Origin: Dermatemys mawii
Taxonomy: Eukaryota; Chordata; Testudines; Dermatemydidae
Direction of reading: 5' to 3'
Assembly: GCA_007922305.1 (NCBI GenBank)
Contig: ML677326.1
Span: 59,972,870 to 60,036,869, forward strand
Length of the DNA stretch: 64,000 nt
This document shows positions 42,950 through 55,501 of the stretch, piece after piece. A program made the translations under genes and the position numbers. Under the pieces are notes generated by a model that saw only the letters and a list, made by a program, of their open reading frames with translations, made no database searches and was not told where the DNA came from. The first letter of the stretch is position 1. Each line of letters opens with the position of its first letter.

Positions 42950-43700
42950 AGGCTGGGCCAGTCCAGTAGAGGCACTGGCTCTAGGCCTCCAGGGGGAAAT
43001 CCCACTCCCTGGCCTCATGGCCTCCTTCAGCTGCACTGCCAAGGACTTCCCCTAGCAACAGCTGCCTCTAGGAACTGTCACGGACTCACTGGTCATGCCC
43101 ACTCTTGGCCCTGTGTGGTCCATGGGGGGTGCCCCTTTCAGGGAGACAGCCCTTCTCAGCGGTCCACTCCCTCATGGGGTAAGTCCCTCCATCTCCTGGA
43201 TCCGCACCTCTCTAAGCCTTAGCATGCCTGCCTCTGCCGCGGGCCCCTTCAGGGAGTCCCCTTGCCTGGGACCCCCAGGGCTTCCACCCCCGAAGGGGAT
43301 GATGCAACCCTGTTCTCTAGACCAGAGTGACACTCAGCCAGCGTAAAACAGGGGCGTTTATTGAACACTCAACACAGCACAGGAACTCTCAGGACCCCCA
43401 GGCCTGACCTGCCTCAGCACAGCACATCCAAGTCTCCCCTGCCTCCAGGTGGGCTCTGCCTGCTCCCTGTCTCCAGCACAGAGCCCCCTACTTCCCAGCT
43501 GGGCAGCTGATCTCACTCCCCAGAGTCCTATGTCTGTCCATTGTTCTGCCTTCAGGTAAACAGGGTCATCTGGGCCTCTAGCTGGAACCGGTTGGTCGGG
43601 TCCCGAGGGATCCTCTCTTCGCAGCCCATTGTTCTCCCACCAGCCAGGACTGCCTGTGACTGCTGAGCTAGGCTCCAGGTCACCGGTCTAGTGGCTCCAT
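42950..43700 (-). repeat. GC-rich interspersed repeat, possibly LTR-type
   Basis: GC-rich island with a TTTATT (AATAAA on -) at 43358, as in an LTR read on the - strand. TGTCACGG at 43076 is preceded by GGAAC, and CA at 43380-43381 is followed by GGAAC, which could be a 5-bp duplication around a 306-bp LTR. However, similar GC-rich sequence continues beyond, so the boundary is uncertain. No coding region was seen. Confidence 0.45.
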
Positions 43701-44914
43701 AGTTGGGGTTGAGTTTTTTACACTTAAAGAATTTTATGTATGAAGAATTCAGTGTATCCTCTCCAAAATTATAGCACTTAGTCTTCGGGTACAGAATACA
43801 TTTTATGATAATTGACAAATAAATCCAAGTTAGTTTAATATAAAAATGGGTCCACTAAAGAACTTAGCACCCTGTGTCAGACAACTGTTGTGTCCTGAAA
43901 TAATAATGGAACTGTTCAAACTCTTCAGGCTTCCCATATACGTATAACTTACAGTTCATTGGCTACCTTTAAAGAAGCTTTACAGGATTAAAAGTAATTT
44001 TTCCCCTTATTCTTCATAACAGAAAGTTTCTACTTCAGCAGGCCCTGATATATTGTGTTATTACAAAAAACTATTAAACATCACTCTCTCTCAGAATGAT
44101 TGACATCATATAGCTCACAAGAACAGTGAAGTTAGAGTTGCCGTTAGAAAAAAGTCCTTTAATAAAATGGACACAGTTTCCTATTGTTCCCAAAGGGAAT
44201 GAAGCCTAGATGCTTGAGGAAAGATTATGACTCCTGACACATTCCACCATCCCTCAAGTATCTTGACTTTTCCATGAGGAAAAAATTGGAAGTCATTTAT
44301 TTCTGAAGACATCTATCTTCTAATTTGAGGCTATAAACACTCTGGTATATGAATCTTAATTTTATGGTTACTGCATAATTGAAGGATGAGGTTAAGGTAC
44401 CTTAATTGTGTATTTTCATATCTTACTGTGTTTGGATATCTCTTAAATGTAACATTGAATTTCCTGGGTTTGTAATGTTGTTGTTGAGACAATTACATCT
44501 TTTTTTACCCTTTGTTTACCCATTTTCTTAATTTTAAGCAGTTCAGTATTTTATCTAGGAATATAATAAGGTTACACAATTTGACTTTTTAAAAACATTG
44601 ATGGGTGACCACATTTGCTATGAGAAGTCTACAGATGCAATTTGAAATGAGTTTCTAACAAAACGAGGACTAGCGATTTAATACACAAAGTGCAATTTGG
44701 TTAAAATTAGATTTTTATATGGTAGGAATCAAGCTTATCTAGTGTTCTAAATTCCTAACGTGAACTGGTAATACACTTCAAGTAACATAATGCATGAAAT
44801 TCAGATTCTTTAGCCAGTTTTGTTTTGGTCTTAAATCTTTGAAATAGTTATTTTCATTATCTTCTCCATCTTGACAGAAGACATCTCTCTTTAATGTTAG
44901 TTTTGTAGAGTCGA
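43701..44914. other. NAF1 intron, no recognisable feature
   Basis: AT-rich intron. Nothing identified. Confidence 0.4.
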
Positions 44915-45000
44915 AGGCCGGAGAGAACCATTAGATCCTCTAGTCTCACCTCCTGCATATCACAGGCCATTAAATTTAACCCAGATACACCTATGTCTTT
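44915..45000 (-). mobile_element. CR1 3'-end fragment (minus strand), short
   Basis: 'gaaggccggagagaaccatt' followed by 'agatcctctagtctcacctc' is CR1 3'-end wording in reverse, strongly diverged. Confidence 0.6.
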
Positions 45001-45089
45001 TACATCTGTTTCGTACTTATCAAGAATTTGAATTCAACTTCTCAGTTAAAACTCAGTTTTGAAGCTAGCTTTTTATTTACTACTTAGAT

Positions 45090-45295
45090 AATAAATAATA
45101 CTTAATGGTTTACATTTACAAAGTGCTATAAAATATAAGTAGTTTATCTTTCAGAATATCTCTGTGAAGTAGGTAATTAAGCATTCTTATCCACAGTTTA
45201 CAGATAGAGACACTGAGACCGAGTGATTCAGTGACTTCGCCAGGCAATACAGTGAGGCAGTGGCAGAGCTGGGTTCAAAACGCTAACGTATTTGA
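45090..45295 (+). repeat. MIR-type SINE
   Basis: Follows the MIR layout: 'tttacaaagtgctataaaat', 'ctctgtgaagtaggtaatta', 'ccacagtttacagatagaga', 'ggcagagctgggttcaaaac'. It is one of the clearest MIR copies in the window. Confidence 0.8.
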
Positions 45296-45925
45296 TTAGG
45301 TGAAATCTACTGAGTAATGTTGCATTACTGTGAGAATTTCAGTTTTAAGATTTCTTGCAGCCACTAATACAGCTTTAACTGTATCCATACGCTGTGATCC
45401 CAGACTACATTAGGCTATGCTAAATGTGAGGGAGGCAGAGGCAAGCCAAGACAAAAGGGATAATTTTAAATTATTTAAAAGGGTAAACCCAAAACTGTAG
45501 CAAGAAAATAAATAATGTAGGATATTACCAACTACTTAATAATAAACTGTAAGTTAACAACATGTTAACTTTTGTGAGCTTGTACACATTTCCTTACTTG
45601 GTACAGCTAACACCAAATGCATCATTATTAACAAGAACAAAATAAATTACTTTCTGCAGTATACTCTATCTCTTCAGAGAGGAATTAACTTTTCCTCTCC
45701 GTTGTAAGTCCAGCTGTACTCTTGCTGTCCTATCTTTTGCTTCTCTTCAGCTTGTACTGCTTGCTGGATTTGTTATTCCTGTGGCTGTATTTCTTTTCAC
45801 TGAGTTTATCCACAGGCATGAGTTTCTTCACCTAGTGGCCCATCACTTCTCCATTATGTGCATTTGTACTGTTTGACTTGTCTGAAAATCTGTTGAAAGT
45901 ATTCTCTGTTCATTTACTTTAGATT
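45296..45925. other. NAF1 intron, no recognisable feature
   Basis: AT-rich intron. Nothing identified. Confidence 0.4.
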
Positions 45926-46080
45926 AGTGGTGGGCAACTTGTGGCCTGCTGGTAATCCGCTGGTGCGCCGCAAGGCAATTTGTTTACATTGACTGTCTGC
46001 AGGCACGGCCATCCGCAGCTCCCCGTGGCCACGGTTTGCCGCTCCCAGCCACTGGGAGCTGCAGGAAGCGGTGTAAGCTA
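45926..46080. mobile_element. hAT non-autonomous fragment, left end
   Basis: Starts near AGTGGTGGGCAACTTGTGG, a CAGTGGTGGGCAA-type hAT terminus, and continues GC-rich to 'ggagctgcaggaagcggtg'. There is no right end, so it is truncated. Confidence 0.65.
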
Positions 46081-47279
46081 TTTTTTTAGAAAAGAACCTG
46101 AAATGTATATCCCAGGAAATATTCTTAAGAACATTTAGAAGAAGAGAATTCCTGCAACTCTGTATTTGCACTCAAAATGTATAAATTCTGCAGTATATGC
46201 ATTCCTATGGTAACAGAATTATAGTCTTTGAAGAAAAGATCAAGGACTCAGTAAGAGATAAGCAAGTGGCCACTATGGCCCTCATTACATATAATAATAG
46301 TCACCAGGTCATACCCTACTTTAACTTCTTCCTCCTACATACACTTGCTTTTCACAGAGTGTAGAGACTGCTCATTCTGTATGCCACCTGTGGGCCAAAA
46401 ACCATGAATGACAGGGAAGGTTAGGAGGAGATGGGACACAATGGTATATTGGAGAGTTTGAAGGATTGTATCAGTGAGCATGCTCAGTGCAGACTGGGGA
46501 ATTCTGCCTTTCTGAGAGAGCATTCCTTCCATAGCACAGTTTGAGTCAATGTAATTCTGACCCATCTCAATTTAGTGCTGTAACTTTAAGGAATAATAGA
46601 ACTGCAATACTGCTTTCTTGAAATCTCCATTGTACTTTGCTCAAGCCATGGCTTACCACTGAAATAGAACACTACCATAAACGAATATCTTTGCAAATAT
46701 CCTGGTATTGCAGATCAAAGCATTTTGTAATTATTTGTAAGAAATGTGGAAAAAGATATTTTAATTGTTTAAAAAAAAGCCTTGCTTAAACTTTCTCTCA
46801 AATATCATGATTTAAGTTTGGCATACAGTGTTGATGTTTTCACAAATGGATGATGGTACAATTTCACTTTTCATATCTGCTAATTTGCAGAAGATTGCCT
46901 AGTGGAAATTCAGGGACAATAGTCAAGTTGACCATTTTTGCATTTACTTTTTATGTTGATATCTTTGGGGGTTTTTACAAATTTTTGAGTGAAATTTAAC
47001 TCAGGACTGGTAATTGTTCATCTTCTCTGTTAAGCAAGAAATGATTACCTTTGCTTCCTTAAGCCATCTTTCTATTGTGCAAGTAAGTAAACTGCAGAGA
47101 AACCTGCTAGAACAGCTGAATGCATTCTCCAGCTGGTTGTGGATGAGAGAGGTTTCTGATAACAGAAAGGGGAATGAGATGAAAGTGATAACAAGAGGTA
47201 GTGTGTGATAAGTGTGGTTTGGGAAAAATGGGAGTGCATATGTAACCCACATACTTTCTGGGTGTGGTGTTCTGTCCCA
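46081..47279. other. NAF1 intron, no recognisable feature
   Basis: AT-rich intron. Nothing identified. Confidence 0.4.
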
Positions 47280-47460
47280 TCAAATGTCACCGAGACCACT
47301 GAGAGAGAGAGAGTGTGTGTGTGTGTCAGTCAGTCAGTGTCCTCTACAGCTTTAGCTAACAGCGAGTTGGCTTTTAGCTCCTGCAGCAGAGGTTCATGCA
47401 CTAAGCTCTCGGGTTCGATCCTGCTGGCTGACAACCGGGGTCTGTTGGCATTACACAATG
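47280..47460 (+). repeat. tRNA-like SINE-type repeat with B-box-like motif
   Basis: A GA/GT microsatellite (about 47301-47336) precedes 'tagctcctgcagcagaggtt', 'catgcactaagctctcgggt' and then GGTTCGATCC near 47412, a near-perfect RNA polymerase III B box. No matching tRNA cloverleaf or anticodon arm can be drawn, so it is taken as a repeat, not a tRNA gene. Confidence 0.5.
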
Positions 47461-47980
47461 GTAAACACAAACCTGAAGTGGCAATATGGAGGATGAGATG
47501 ATTGGACACAGAGCCATAAGTGAGAAGTACCTCCTTTTAGCCTTATCTAATCTTCCAAACTATACTGTGCCATTGTCAAAACAGACCCCTAGGAAAGAGA
47601 ATGGCCATGCAACAGGTATCCCAGTTTACTGTAACAATTTGGCTTTAAAAAATATTTGAAAAAGTACTCATCCAAAGCTTAATGTTAACTATATGAGGCC
47701 TTCACTTCTCAAAGTAGGAGCATTGTAGAAATGGTCTGTAGTAACCGCATGATCTACCAAGCTGTGAAATATTTCTAACTAGTTAGCAACTGTTTTAAAA
47801 ACGAGCTTAAAATCCACTTACATTTTATTCAAGGTTCCATAGCTGCTTATCTGTTATCTTAGTGTGTTTTTTTGTAAAGTAATTACTTTAAGTAAAGTCA
47901 CAGAATTAGGAATCTCTTCTTAACCAGTGAATTAGATTGCTATTTAAAGCTTCTCAACATCTTTGTTTCCAATCTTTTAG
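47461..47980. other. NAF1 intron, no recognisable feature
   Basis: AT-rich. Ends at the acceptor of the next exon. Confidence 0.4.
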
Positions 47981-48032
47981 GGAGAAAGGGTCTGATGCAT
48001 CATGGCTGAATGACCAAGAACCACCACCTGAG
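47981..48032 (+). CDS. NAF1: NAF1 coding exon (probably exon 6)
   Basis: A 52-nt exon reading (Q)EKGSDASWLNDQEPPPE. K-G-S-D-A-S-W and the acidic/proline D-Q-E-P-P-P-E sequence follow the beta-barrel in vertebrate NAF1. The acceptor is CCAATCTTTTAG, the donor GAG|GTAAGT. It enters with one base completing Gln and leaves in phase 0. Its small size makes it easy to miss in automated annotation. Confidence 0.95.
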
Positions 48033-48279
48033 GTAAGTTTTAATGGCTCACTTGGTCTCCACTTTTAATTTGCCTTCAGTACCTATGGAGAAGACATCTC
48101 AGCTAGTGTTCATGGGGCTACTTTCCCATGTCTTTACCAATCCTTGTTGGTGTGCTCCAGCCTGGTAAGACAGCTTGGACTAGTCTTTTTATCTAAAGCC
48201 AAGAAAGCAGACAAATTATTTCAGATATCTTTGGAGGGGTTTTTATATTTTCCATACACACCCTGCATCTAATTCACTG
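48033..48279. other. NAF1 intron, start
   Basis: Short unclassified stretch before the DIRS relic. Confidence 0.35.
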
Positions 48280-49445
48280 ATAGTGGCTGCTGTTAGTAGC
48301 ACGTTGAAGTCTGGAGAGGCACATTCCATCTCTGCTGATAGAAAGGGAAAGAAGATTGTTCTTCCTAGAGAATCAATGTTCTATTCTTCCTCTCTTAGTA
48401 TTAGGGTGGCAAATTACCAAGCTGTTATGGTCTGTTATAAATTCCAAAGATGGCAGTGTGTGTGCAGGATTTGCTGGATGACCAAAGGAAACTGGCAAAT
48501 GCAATCCTAACAGAGATTCAGATTGTGGCAAAGCACTGTCTCCGGACTTTGTCTGACACCTTGAACTCTTTTGCTAGAGCATTGGCATCTACTGTTATTC
48601 CAAGGAGACATGCTTGGCTTTGTTCCTCTTCTTTGACTCTGGGTGCTAGAATTAAAATGGAAGATCGCTTCTTGGAAAGGCATAGTTTTCTCTGTGAAAA
48701 GATGGATGAGTTGCTGAAGGAGACAAGATTGATGACCTGCTCTTTGGGCTTGATTTCTTCTATTAGGAATAGACCTTTTACTCCTCCTTTCTGTTGTCAG
48801 ATTATCTGCAGTCATCTTTGGGTTGTTTCTCATCAAATCAAAGATATCAACAGCACCAGCAGACTGTCATTTTAGAGTCAACATAAAAAATGTGGTGTTT
48901 TGTTTTTTAATCAAGGTCAAACCCTAAACAGTCCGCTATCTCCCCGTCATCTTCATTGTATACCAACCCTGACATATGATGTGAGTATCGAGTGACCAGA
49001 ACCAATCAGCAAGGACCCCTTGCTTCCTCAGTTTGAAGATAGGCTAGCCCATTTTATCAGCAAATCAAGGCTTATTATATTGGAGGAATAGGTCTTAGAA
49101 ATTATAGAAAAGGGCTATGCCATTCAGTTTGAAAACATTTCAGTTTCCCTTGCCCTTCTTTTTCACCAAACTGTCTCATGAGGTTATTCTACTTTCAGAA
49201 GTGCAGAAGTTGCTTCTCAGAACCACTGTAAAGAAGGTATCCAAACACGTGAGGCATCAGGAGTTTTATTCAGCTTACTTTCTGGTACAGAAGAAGGGGA
49301 GTGATTCATCCAATTTTAAATCTAAGAAACCTGAACAATTATATTCGGAAATATCAGTTCCATATATTAACTCTTGCCTCTGTAATACCTTCACTTTCAG
49401 TCATAGATTGGTTCATGTCTCTTGATTTAAGGAACGTATTTTCTT
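48280..49445 (+). mobile_element. DIRS-like retrotransposon relic (gag-like and RT start)
   Basis: The 5' part has a frame (48450-48875) with DLLDDQRKLANAILTEIQIV and ERHSFLCEKMDELLKETRLM, resembling the gag-like region of DIRS elements. From 49140, VQKLLLRTTVKKV, HQEFYSAYFLVQKKGSDSSN and, after a frame change, DLRNVFS correspond to the opening of a DIRS reverse transcriptase. It is cut off by the CR1 copy at 49447. Multiple frame breaks; dead. Confidence 0.7.
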
Positions 49446-49446
49446 A

Positions 49447-50520
49447 AATATCATAGAAGATTAAGATTGGAAGAGACCTCAGGAGGTCTGCTCAAAACAG
49501 GCCCAACACCAACTAATCATCCCAGCCAGGGCTTTGTCAAGCCGGGCCTTACAAACCTGTAAGGATGGAGATTCCACCACCTCCCTAGGTAACCCATTCC
49601 AGTGTTTCACCACACTCCTAATGAAATAGTTTTTCCGAATATCCAACCTACACCTCCCCCACTGCAACTTGAGACCATTGCTGCTTGTTCTGTCATCTGC
49701 CACCACTGAGAACAGCCTAGCTCCATCTTCTTGGAATTCCCCCTTCAGGTATTGAAAACCTACTATCAAATTCCCCCCTCACTCCTTTCTTCTGCAGACT
49801 AAATAAGACCAGTTCCCCCAGCCTCTCCTCCTAAGTCATGTTTCCCAGCCACCTAATCATTTTTGTTGCCCTCTGCTGGATTCTCTCCAACTTGTGCATA
49901 TCCTTTCTTTAGTGAAGGACCCAAAACTGGACGCAATGCTCCAGATGTCACCTCACCAGTGCCGAATAGAGAGGAATAATCACTTCCCTCGATCTTCTGG
50001 CAATACTCCTACTAATGTAGCCCAATATGCAGTTAGTCTTCTAGGCAACAAGGGCATATTTTTGATTCATATCCAGCTTCTCATCCACTGTAATCCCCGG
50101 GTCCTCTTCTGCAGAACTGCTGCTCAGCCAGTCAGTCCTCAGCCTGTAGGGCTGCATGGGATTCTTCCACCCTAAGAGCAAGACTCTGCTCTTGTCCTTA
50201 TTGAACCTCATAGATTTCTTTTGGCCCAATCCTCCAATTTGTCTAGGTCACTTTGGACCCTATCCCTACCCTCCAACATATCTGTCTCTCCCCCCATTTT
50301 AGTGTCATCTGCAAATTTTCCGAGGGTACAATCCATCCCATCATCCAGATCATTAATGAAGATGTTGATCAAAACTGGCCCCAGGAACTACTCCGCTTGA
50401 TACTGGCTGCCAACTAGACATCGAGCTGTTGATCACTAACTGTTGAGCCCAATGAACTAGCCATCTTTCTGTCTATCCCAGGTTTTTGCCAAAAGTGGCT
50501 TCTGATTTTCCCATCAGACA
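49447..50520 (-). mobile_element. CR1 LINE 3' portion (minus strand)
   Basis: On the - strand, 49769-49479 is open and reads LFSVVADDRTSSNGLKLQWG, CRLDIRKNYFIRSVVKHWNG and LPREVVESPSLQVCKARLDK, the C-terminal region of CR1 ORF2. Farther along the - strand toward 50520, reverse-transcriptase-side wording continues ('caaactggccccaggaacta' region). The 3' end at 49447 has the standard 'agattggaagagacctcagg' phrase. Frames are broken between the blocks. Confidence 0.9.
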
Positions 50521-51149
50521 ATTAATTTGATGGTATTTTTTTTCCAAAGCTGCACATTAATAAGGGTGATCTGTTGTACATTCTTTGGAAGTAAGAGCTC
50601 TTGCATATTTAAATAGAACTAAAAGCTTTTGACAATCTAGATTATTCATGTCTTATGCTAGGAAGAACATGGGTTACACAGTTATTCCCAGACTATTTCT
50701 AGGTGGATTAAAATGTATTATTGAATGTTACACATTAGCAGAAATTCCTGTGCCTGCAACAGTACAATCTCATTCCACCAGAGCTGTGATAGCTTCTATT
50801 CTTTACCTTAAGCAAGTGTATGTTACTGAATTTGCAGGGCTGTGACTAGAAGTTCTGTACACACATTTGCTAAGTATTATTCTCTCAACTTGGCCTCAAG
50901 GTCTGAAGCTAGATTTGGTAGAATGGTGTTTCAGTTTCTGTTCAGTTAGGACTGTGTTCCCTCCTCCAGGTAATTTTCAGCACTGCTTATCAAACTGCTT
51001 ATAAATGGAGACTGCCAGGTGGCAGGTTGGAGTATGGTCACGACTATGAATCCTGCATTTGAGACCCATGTGTCGTAATAGCTAAGCATGTGCTTAAATG
51101 CTTTTTCTGAACTGGGGACTGGCTTACAACATTTGTTAATGTGTGATGG
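50521..51149. other. NAF1 intron, no recognisable feature
   Basis: Unclassified intron; nothing identified. Confidence 0.4.
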
Positions 51150-51535
51150 ATGTCTGTCACAGTTGTCAATTGTGCTATGTGTTTAATAGGCAGTAGGTTT
51201 AAAACAAATAAAAGGAAATATTTCTTCACACAACGCACAGTCAACCTGTGGAACTCTTTGCCAGATGATGTTGTAAAGGCCAAGACTATAACAGGATTCA
51301 AAAAAGAACTAAATAAATTCATGGAGGATACGTCCATAGTAGCTATTAGCCAGGATGTGTAGGTATGGTGTCCCTATTCTCCGTTTGCCAGAATCTGGGA
51401 ATGGGTGACAGGGGATAGATGATTGCCTGTACTGTTCATTTCCTCTGGAGCACCTTGCTTTGGCCACTGTCAGAAGACAAGATACTGGGCTAGATGGACC
51501 TTTGGTATGACCCAGTATGGTCGTTCTTATGTAAT
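51150..51535 (+). mobile_element. CR1 LINE 3'-end fragment (plus strand)
   Basis: Frame 51150-51362 reads SRFKTNKRKYFFTQRTVNLW, NSLPDDVVKAKTITGFKKEL and NKFMEDTS, a CR1 ORF2 C-terminus ending in a stop. The 3' tail contains 'ctgggctagatggacctttg' and 'gacccagtatggtcgttctt'. It is from a different, less decayed subfamily than the copy at 49447. Confidence 0.9.
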
Positions 51536-51539
51536 GTGC

Positions 51540-51880
51540 AGAACCACTCAAAGAAGAAATGAAGATTATTTACTTCCCACCTGCCTTCCTTTCTTTCTCA
51601 GCCCTTTTGTTCTGTGACTCTGAGTTGGTGATGGAAGATCCACAGATAGTAGAGGGAACTGCATCCCCTTATATAACCTTACCCTCAGTGTGTTTGGAGA
51701 TGCTGAAGGAAGGTGTGGCAGGGGGTATGAGCATGCTTTTAACGGATGCTGCTTGGGGAAGGTTCTATCATTAGGCACCACTAGGCAGTGTGAAAACCCA
51801 TATTTGTGAATTTGCAGAGCCATCTCTGAGAACTCCAGTTTACAAGTAAGAAATCTTTCTTTCTGGAGACTGCTTCCAGA
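51540..51880 (+). repeat. Possible DIRS terminal-repeat fragment
   Basis: Resembles, in the opposite orientation, the segment at 7860-8340; ends 'gagaactccagtttacaagt'. Tentative. Confidence 0.3.
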
Positions 51881-52228
51881 AACAAGTTGGTGGAATTACC
51901 CAGCAGTAGTTCTTCTCTGTAGGCAGCATCCAGTAGTTATTAACAATATTACATGTATTTTTTTATACACACATATATAGTTAGTTATTACATGCAAAAA
52001 ACTAAGTTAAGCATTCAGAAGTTAGGAAATGATAGAATTAAAGTTGTCTGTGAAACCTTAATTTAAATCCCTTGTGCATATGCGTTATGGTAAAGTCTGT
52101 AATTACTTGATCAGACTATTTTCCAGAGGACCTCTGTAAGGTATTCTACAAGTTAAAATGTTGACTTTTAAATGTAGAACAACTTTTTGATAATTTTTCT
52201 AAATAATATCATTTTGGACTTTTGTAAG
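51881..52228. other. NAF1 intron, no recognisable feature
   Basis: AT-rich. Ends at the next exon. Confidence 0.4.
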
Positions 52229-52334
52229 GCTTTAGAGTTCAGTGATGATGAAATGGAGAGGCAGGAAATAACAAAGAAAAAGAAATCTCGGAATCAAGAA
52301 AGAAAGAAACCCAAATCAGAGATGAATGAATCAA
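52229..52334 (+). CDS. NAF1: NAF1 coding exon (probably exon 7)
   Basis: Reads ALEFSDDEMERQEITKKKKS and RNQERKKPKSEMNES. It is an acidic patch followed by a lysine/arginine-rich stretch (KKKKSRNQERKKPK) likely to be a nuclear localisation signal. The donor is A|GTGAGT. The acceptor CTTTTGTAAG has only a modest pyrimidine tract, yet phase and homology fit. It leaves with one base of a Ser codon. Confidence 0.93.
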
Positions 52335-52342
52335 GTGAGTAA

Positions 52343-55300
52343 ATACCAAAAGAGAAAATAAATGGCTTAACTTCAGTCTCTCAAACTGAGTCTGAAAAGC
52401 ATAGTGATAAATATTTCTTTAAATTTCATACTGGTTTAATATTGGAACTTCGGTACATTAAGAAATCTTCCAATTCTTTTAAAAATTGTAACTAAAAGCA
52501 CATGAGGGCACATCCCTTAAACTTGCACTATTTGATACAGACAAACACACTAATAAGTTTATGAGGAGATTTTTATTGTTTTGCTAAACGATCACTTTTT
52601 TCTATTTAAATATACATAACTTAAATAGCAGTACATAAAATGAATATTCTAAATTGTCAATTTATCTACTCTCTAAAAATGAAAATGTAAATCTGCTGGT
52701 CTAGTGTGGTGGTTGAAACACGATTAGGAATGGAATTCAGTTCTTTACTCCATAGCTGATAGTAGCTGAGAATGCAGTGGGGGCAGCTGTCACAAACTCT
52801 CACAAAAGGAGTAATGACTCATTAGTGGCCCTTTCTAGACAACATATATCAAAACTGACAGACTGCATGGAAGCTGCATCACAGCCACCTTGGCTGGAAG
52901 GATATAGTTGTCTCAGTGCAGAGCCATTGAGTAGAGAGAGAAGACCCTACCCACTAAATGAAAACATTTAATCTTGATGAAGCCCTCAGTTCATCATTTA
53001 CAGTAACCTCTCACTTAATGTTGTCCTAGTTAATGTTGTTTTGTTGTTAGGTCAATGACACATTAGAGAACATACTCCTTTTAAAGGCAAAAGGAGAGGG
53101 ATAGGAAAGGGAAGAAGTAAGGTTGGGAAAGAAAAGGGCACATAGGGAGTGTCAAATAGGTTGCCAAAGCCTAACATCCCCGAAAGAATTCAGATTCAAC
53201 TTGAACTGGTGATGCACACTCTCTCGCCCGCCCGCCTGCCCATGTTACTTAAAACATCTTTCAATTTCAGGATAAAGAAGTTCTGAGGTCCCAGAAGACC
53301 AGGATGGCAGCCATGATAGGAAGCTTGTTTCAGTAGCTGTTAGCAATCAGCTGCTGCTTTTGCTAATTTTTTTTTTTTTTAAAAGTCTGGTTTCTTAAGG
53401 ACCCCAAATGGGAGGTTTGAAAGGAATAGTCCATTCTTTCATTATTTTTGTTCACCGTTAGACCTAGTTTTCAAAATACCAATTTTGGCCTATTGATTTT
53501 TCAGTTCCACACTTTTCTTCTTTATCAAGTTTGATTTTAACATAGTTCTTAAGTTATATCACTAGGCTTTTTTATTGGGACTAGTTTTTCGGTTTTGCTT
53601 CTGCACCTTTTTCCATCAACATTTGTTGTTATAGATTGTGACCTCTTATGAATTTGCTCACTTTTTTTTACAGTTGAGCTCATAATTAACCAGTAGGTTC
53701 AGTTATTACAACAGTAGGAATGTCAATAAAAATGTAAATTCCCTAGATGACTAATGCTGAATCTTGTGAATATTTTATGACCAGACATCCTGATAATTTT
53801 CCTTTCAGTGGAATAATAAGCTCAGTTTTTTTAATTGTACATGCTTTTAAAATGATCTTCCACAATGAGTCAAAATACCTTTTAATTAAGGGCTCCATGA
53901 CTTGTTTTTTTTATCATCATAAAAATCAAAATCCTGATTAAGCCTCTTATCTGCTTACTCTGATAAACTAAATAATGAGAGTTAATATAGGGGATATCCT
54001 TTTATACTACCTTGCATGAGACACACAAATTTAAATGGTAAAATCAAAATTTTGCATTCTGCTGTTGATAAATTATATAGTCAGTTGCTTGACCACACTG
54101 TAGTTTGGTATGAAATGTATTCAAGAGACCAAACAACCATTGTCAGTCAGGTTTATTGCTAAATGATATTAGATTCAGAGAAGCTGTCTTGTTCAGGTGG
54201 TGTTAAATTCAACATACACAGAAGGTGTGCTCCCAAAGTTACAAATTTTAACTAGGAGTGTTTATCATCCTGTAAATGACATTACAAATTACAAACCTTT
54301 TTACATATCGCTAAAATCCACCAATTTGTCCCAGTTCTTTAACTTGTTGTTCTGTTCCATCCTTATTCTTATTTTGGATACTAGTATTCTAGATACTGAA
54401 TACATGAAGGTACCTCCTCAACTTGTACCAGGTCAGAATATTAATGTATTTTGCCTTTAGTACATTTCTTGTGTTCCAATGCCAAAGCTACCTTCAGCTT
54501 TGTAAAGTGATACTTAGCGTAAGTGAACAGGTTTATAAAAAAATATAGGTCAAAGCAGGCCTTGTAACTGCTAGAAATACACACAATATAAAGTGATATT
54601 TATACTGTATGCTTAATGCATATTAATATATGTGGAATCAATAATTCATGCTGATAATGTGATATAATTATAATTAGCTGTGCATATATTGGTCAGCTAT
54701 ATGCATAAATACTATCTCTTGGCTTCTTATCTGACCAGAATGTGATGGTGGTTTTTTCTGACAGCTGCAGGCAAATTATTGGGTTTATTGGATTTACCCA
54801 ATAAACAATTGGTGGTTTGTTAGGTAAATCCAGTACCAGTAATCTTAGCAGTGTTCCATGGAGTTAAAATCTGAAAATTCCTGCACAGAATCAGAACACA
54901 TATTACATCTTCAGCTTTATAGTTTTTCTATTCAAAACAAACTCTTAAATTTTATTGTAAAGAAAACGTTACTGTGCTATTCATAATTTGAGTATCCCTA
55001 CTGTAAATAAACTAATAAACTGAGCATGCTGGGGAGGGGGAAGGTTGATGTTTCTTCTTTTTTTACCACTAATTTTCAAGCCTTCAAATCCTAAAAGAAA
55101 AACCCACTAAATATCACTGTTATTTCAGCATTGTTCAAAAACAAAAAAAAATCCTAAAGGATTTCATTTAACATTTTGTTTACAAATGGTAATTTATTGA
55201 CCACACTAATCACACAACATTTACTAAAACCTTACAGTTCAGATGTTTATTTTTTCATCATTTTTAAAACACACATAAGTCAGCTGATAAACGGTAAGCA

Positions 55301-55501
55301 TAAGCTAGTCCTTGTTTTGAGTTTGTTTAAATGCAAGTTGCATATTTTTATTTGTATACTGTTTAAGTAATTAGATTTCAAAGAGGAAGAGACAACCACC
55401 TGTTTCGTTAAACTTTTAGACTAAGCTGTTTTAAATTCAGTCCAAGATCCAAAATGTGAATATTAATACTAAAAAATAATAATTCTGTGGCTGTTTTTAA
55501 G
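52343..55501. other. Last NAF1 intron, with one interspersed repeat
   Basis: AT-rich intron. Around 52985-53270 ('acctctcacttaatgttgtc' onward, then GC-rich 'cgcccgcccgcctgcccatg') is an interspersed repeat of DNA-transposon character, limits unclear. The rest shows nothing recognisable. Confidence 0.45.

Noticed and set aside
43076..43381. 306-bp LTR with GGAAC duplication
   Set aside because: The five-base match may be chance, since similar GC-rich sequence continues past the proposed right end; kept only as a possibility within the repeat 42950-43700.
47340..47430. Possible tRNA gene
   Set aside because: Only the B-box-like motif is present; acceptor, D and anticodon arms cannot be paired.
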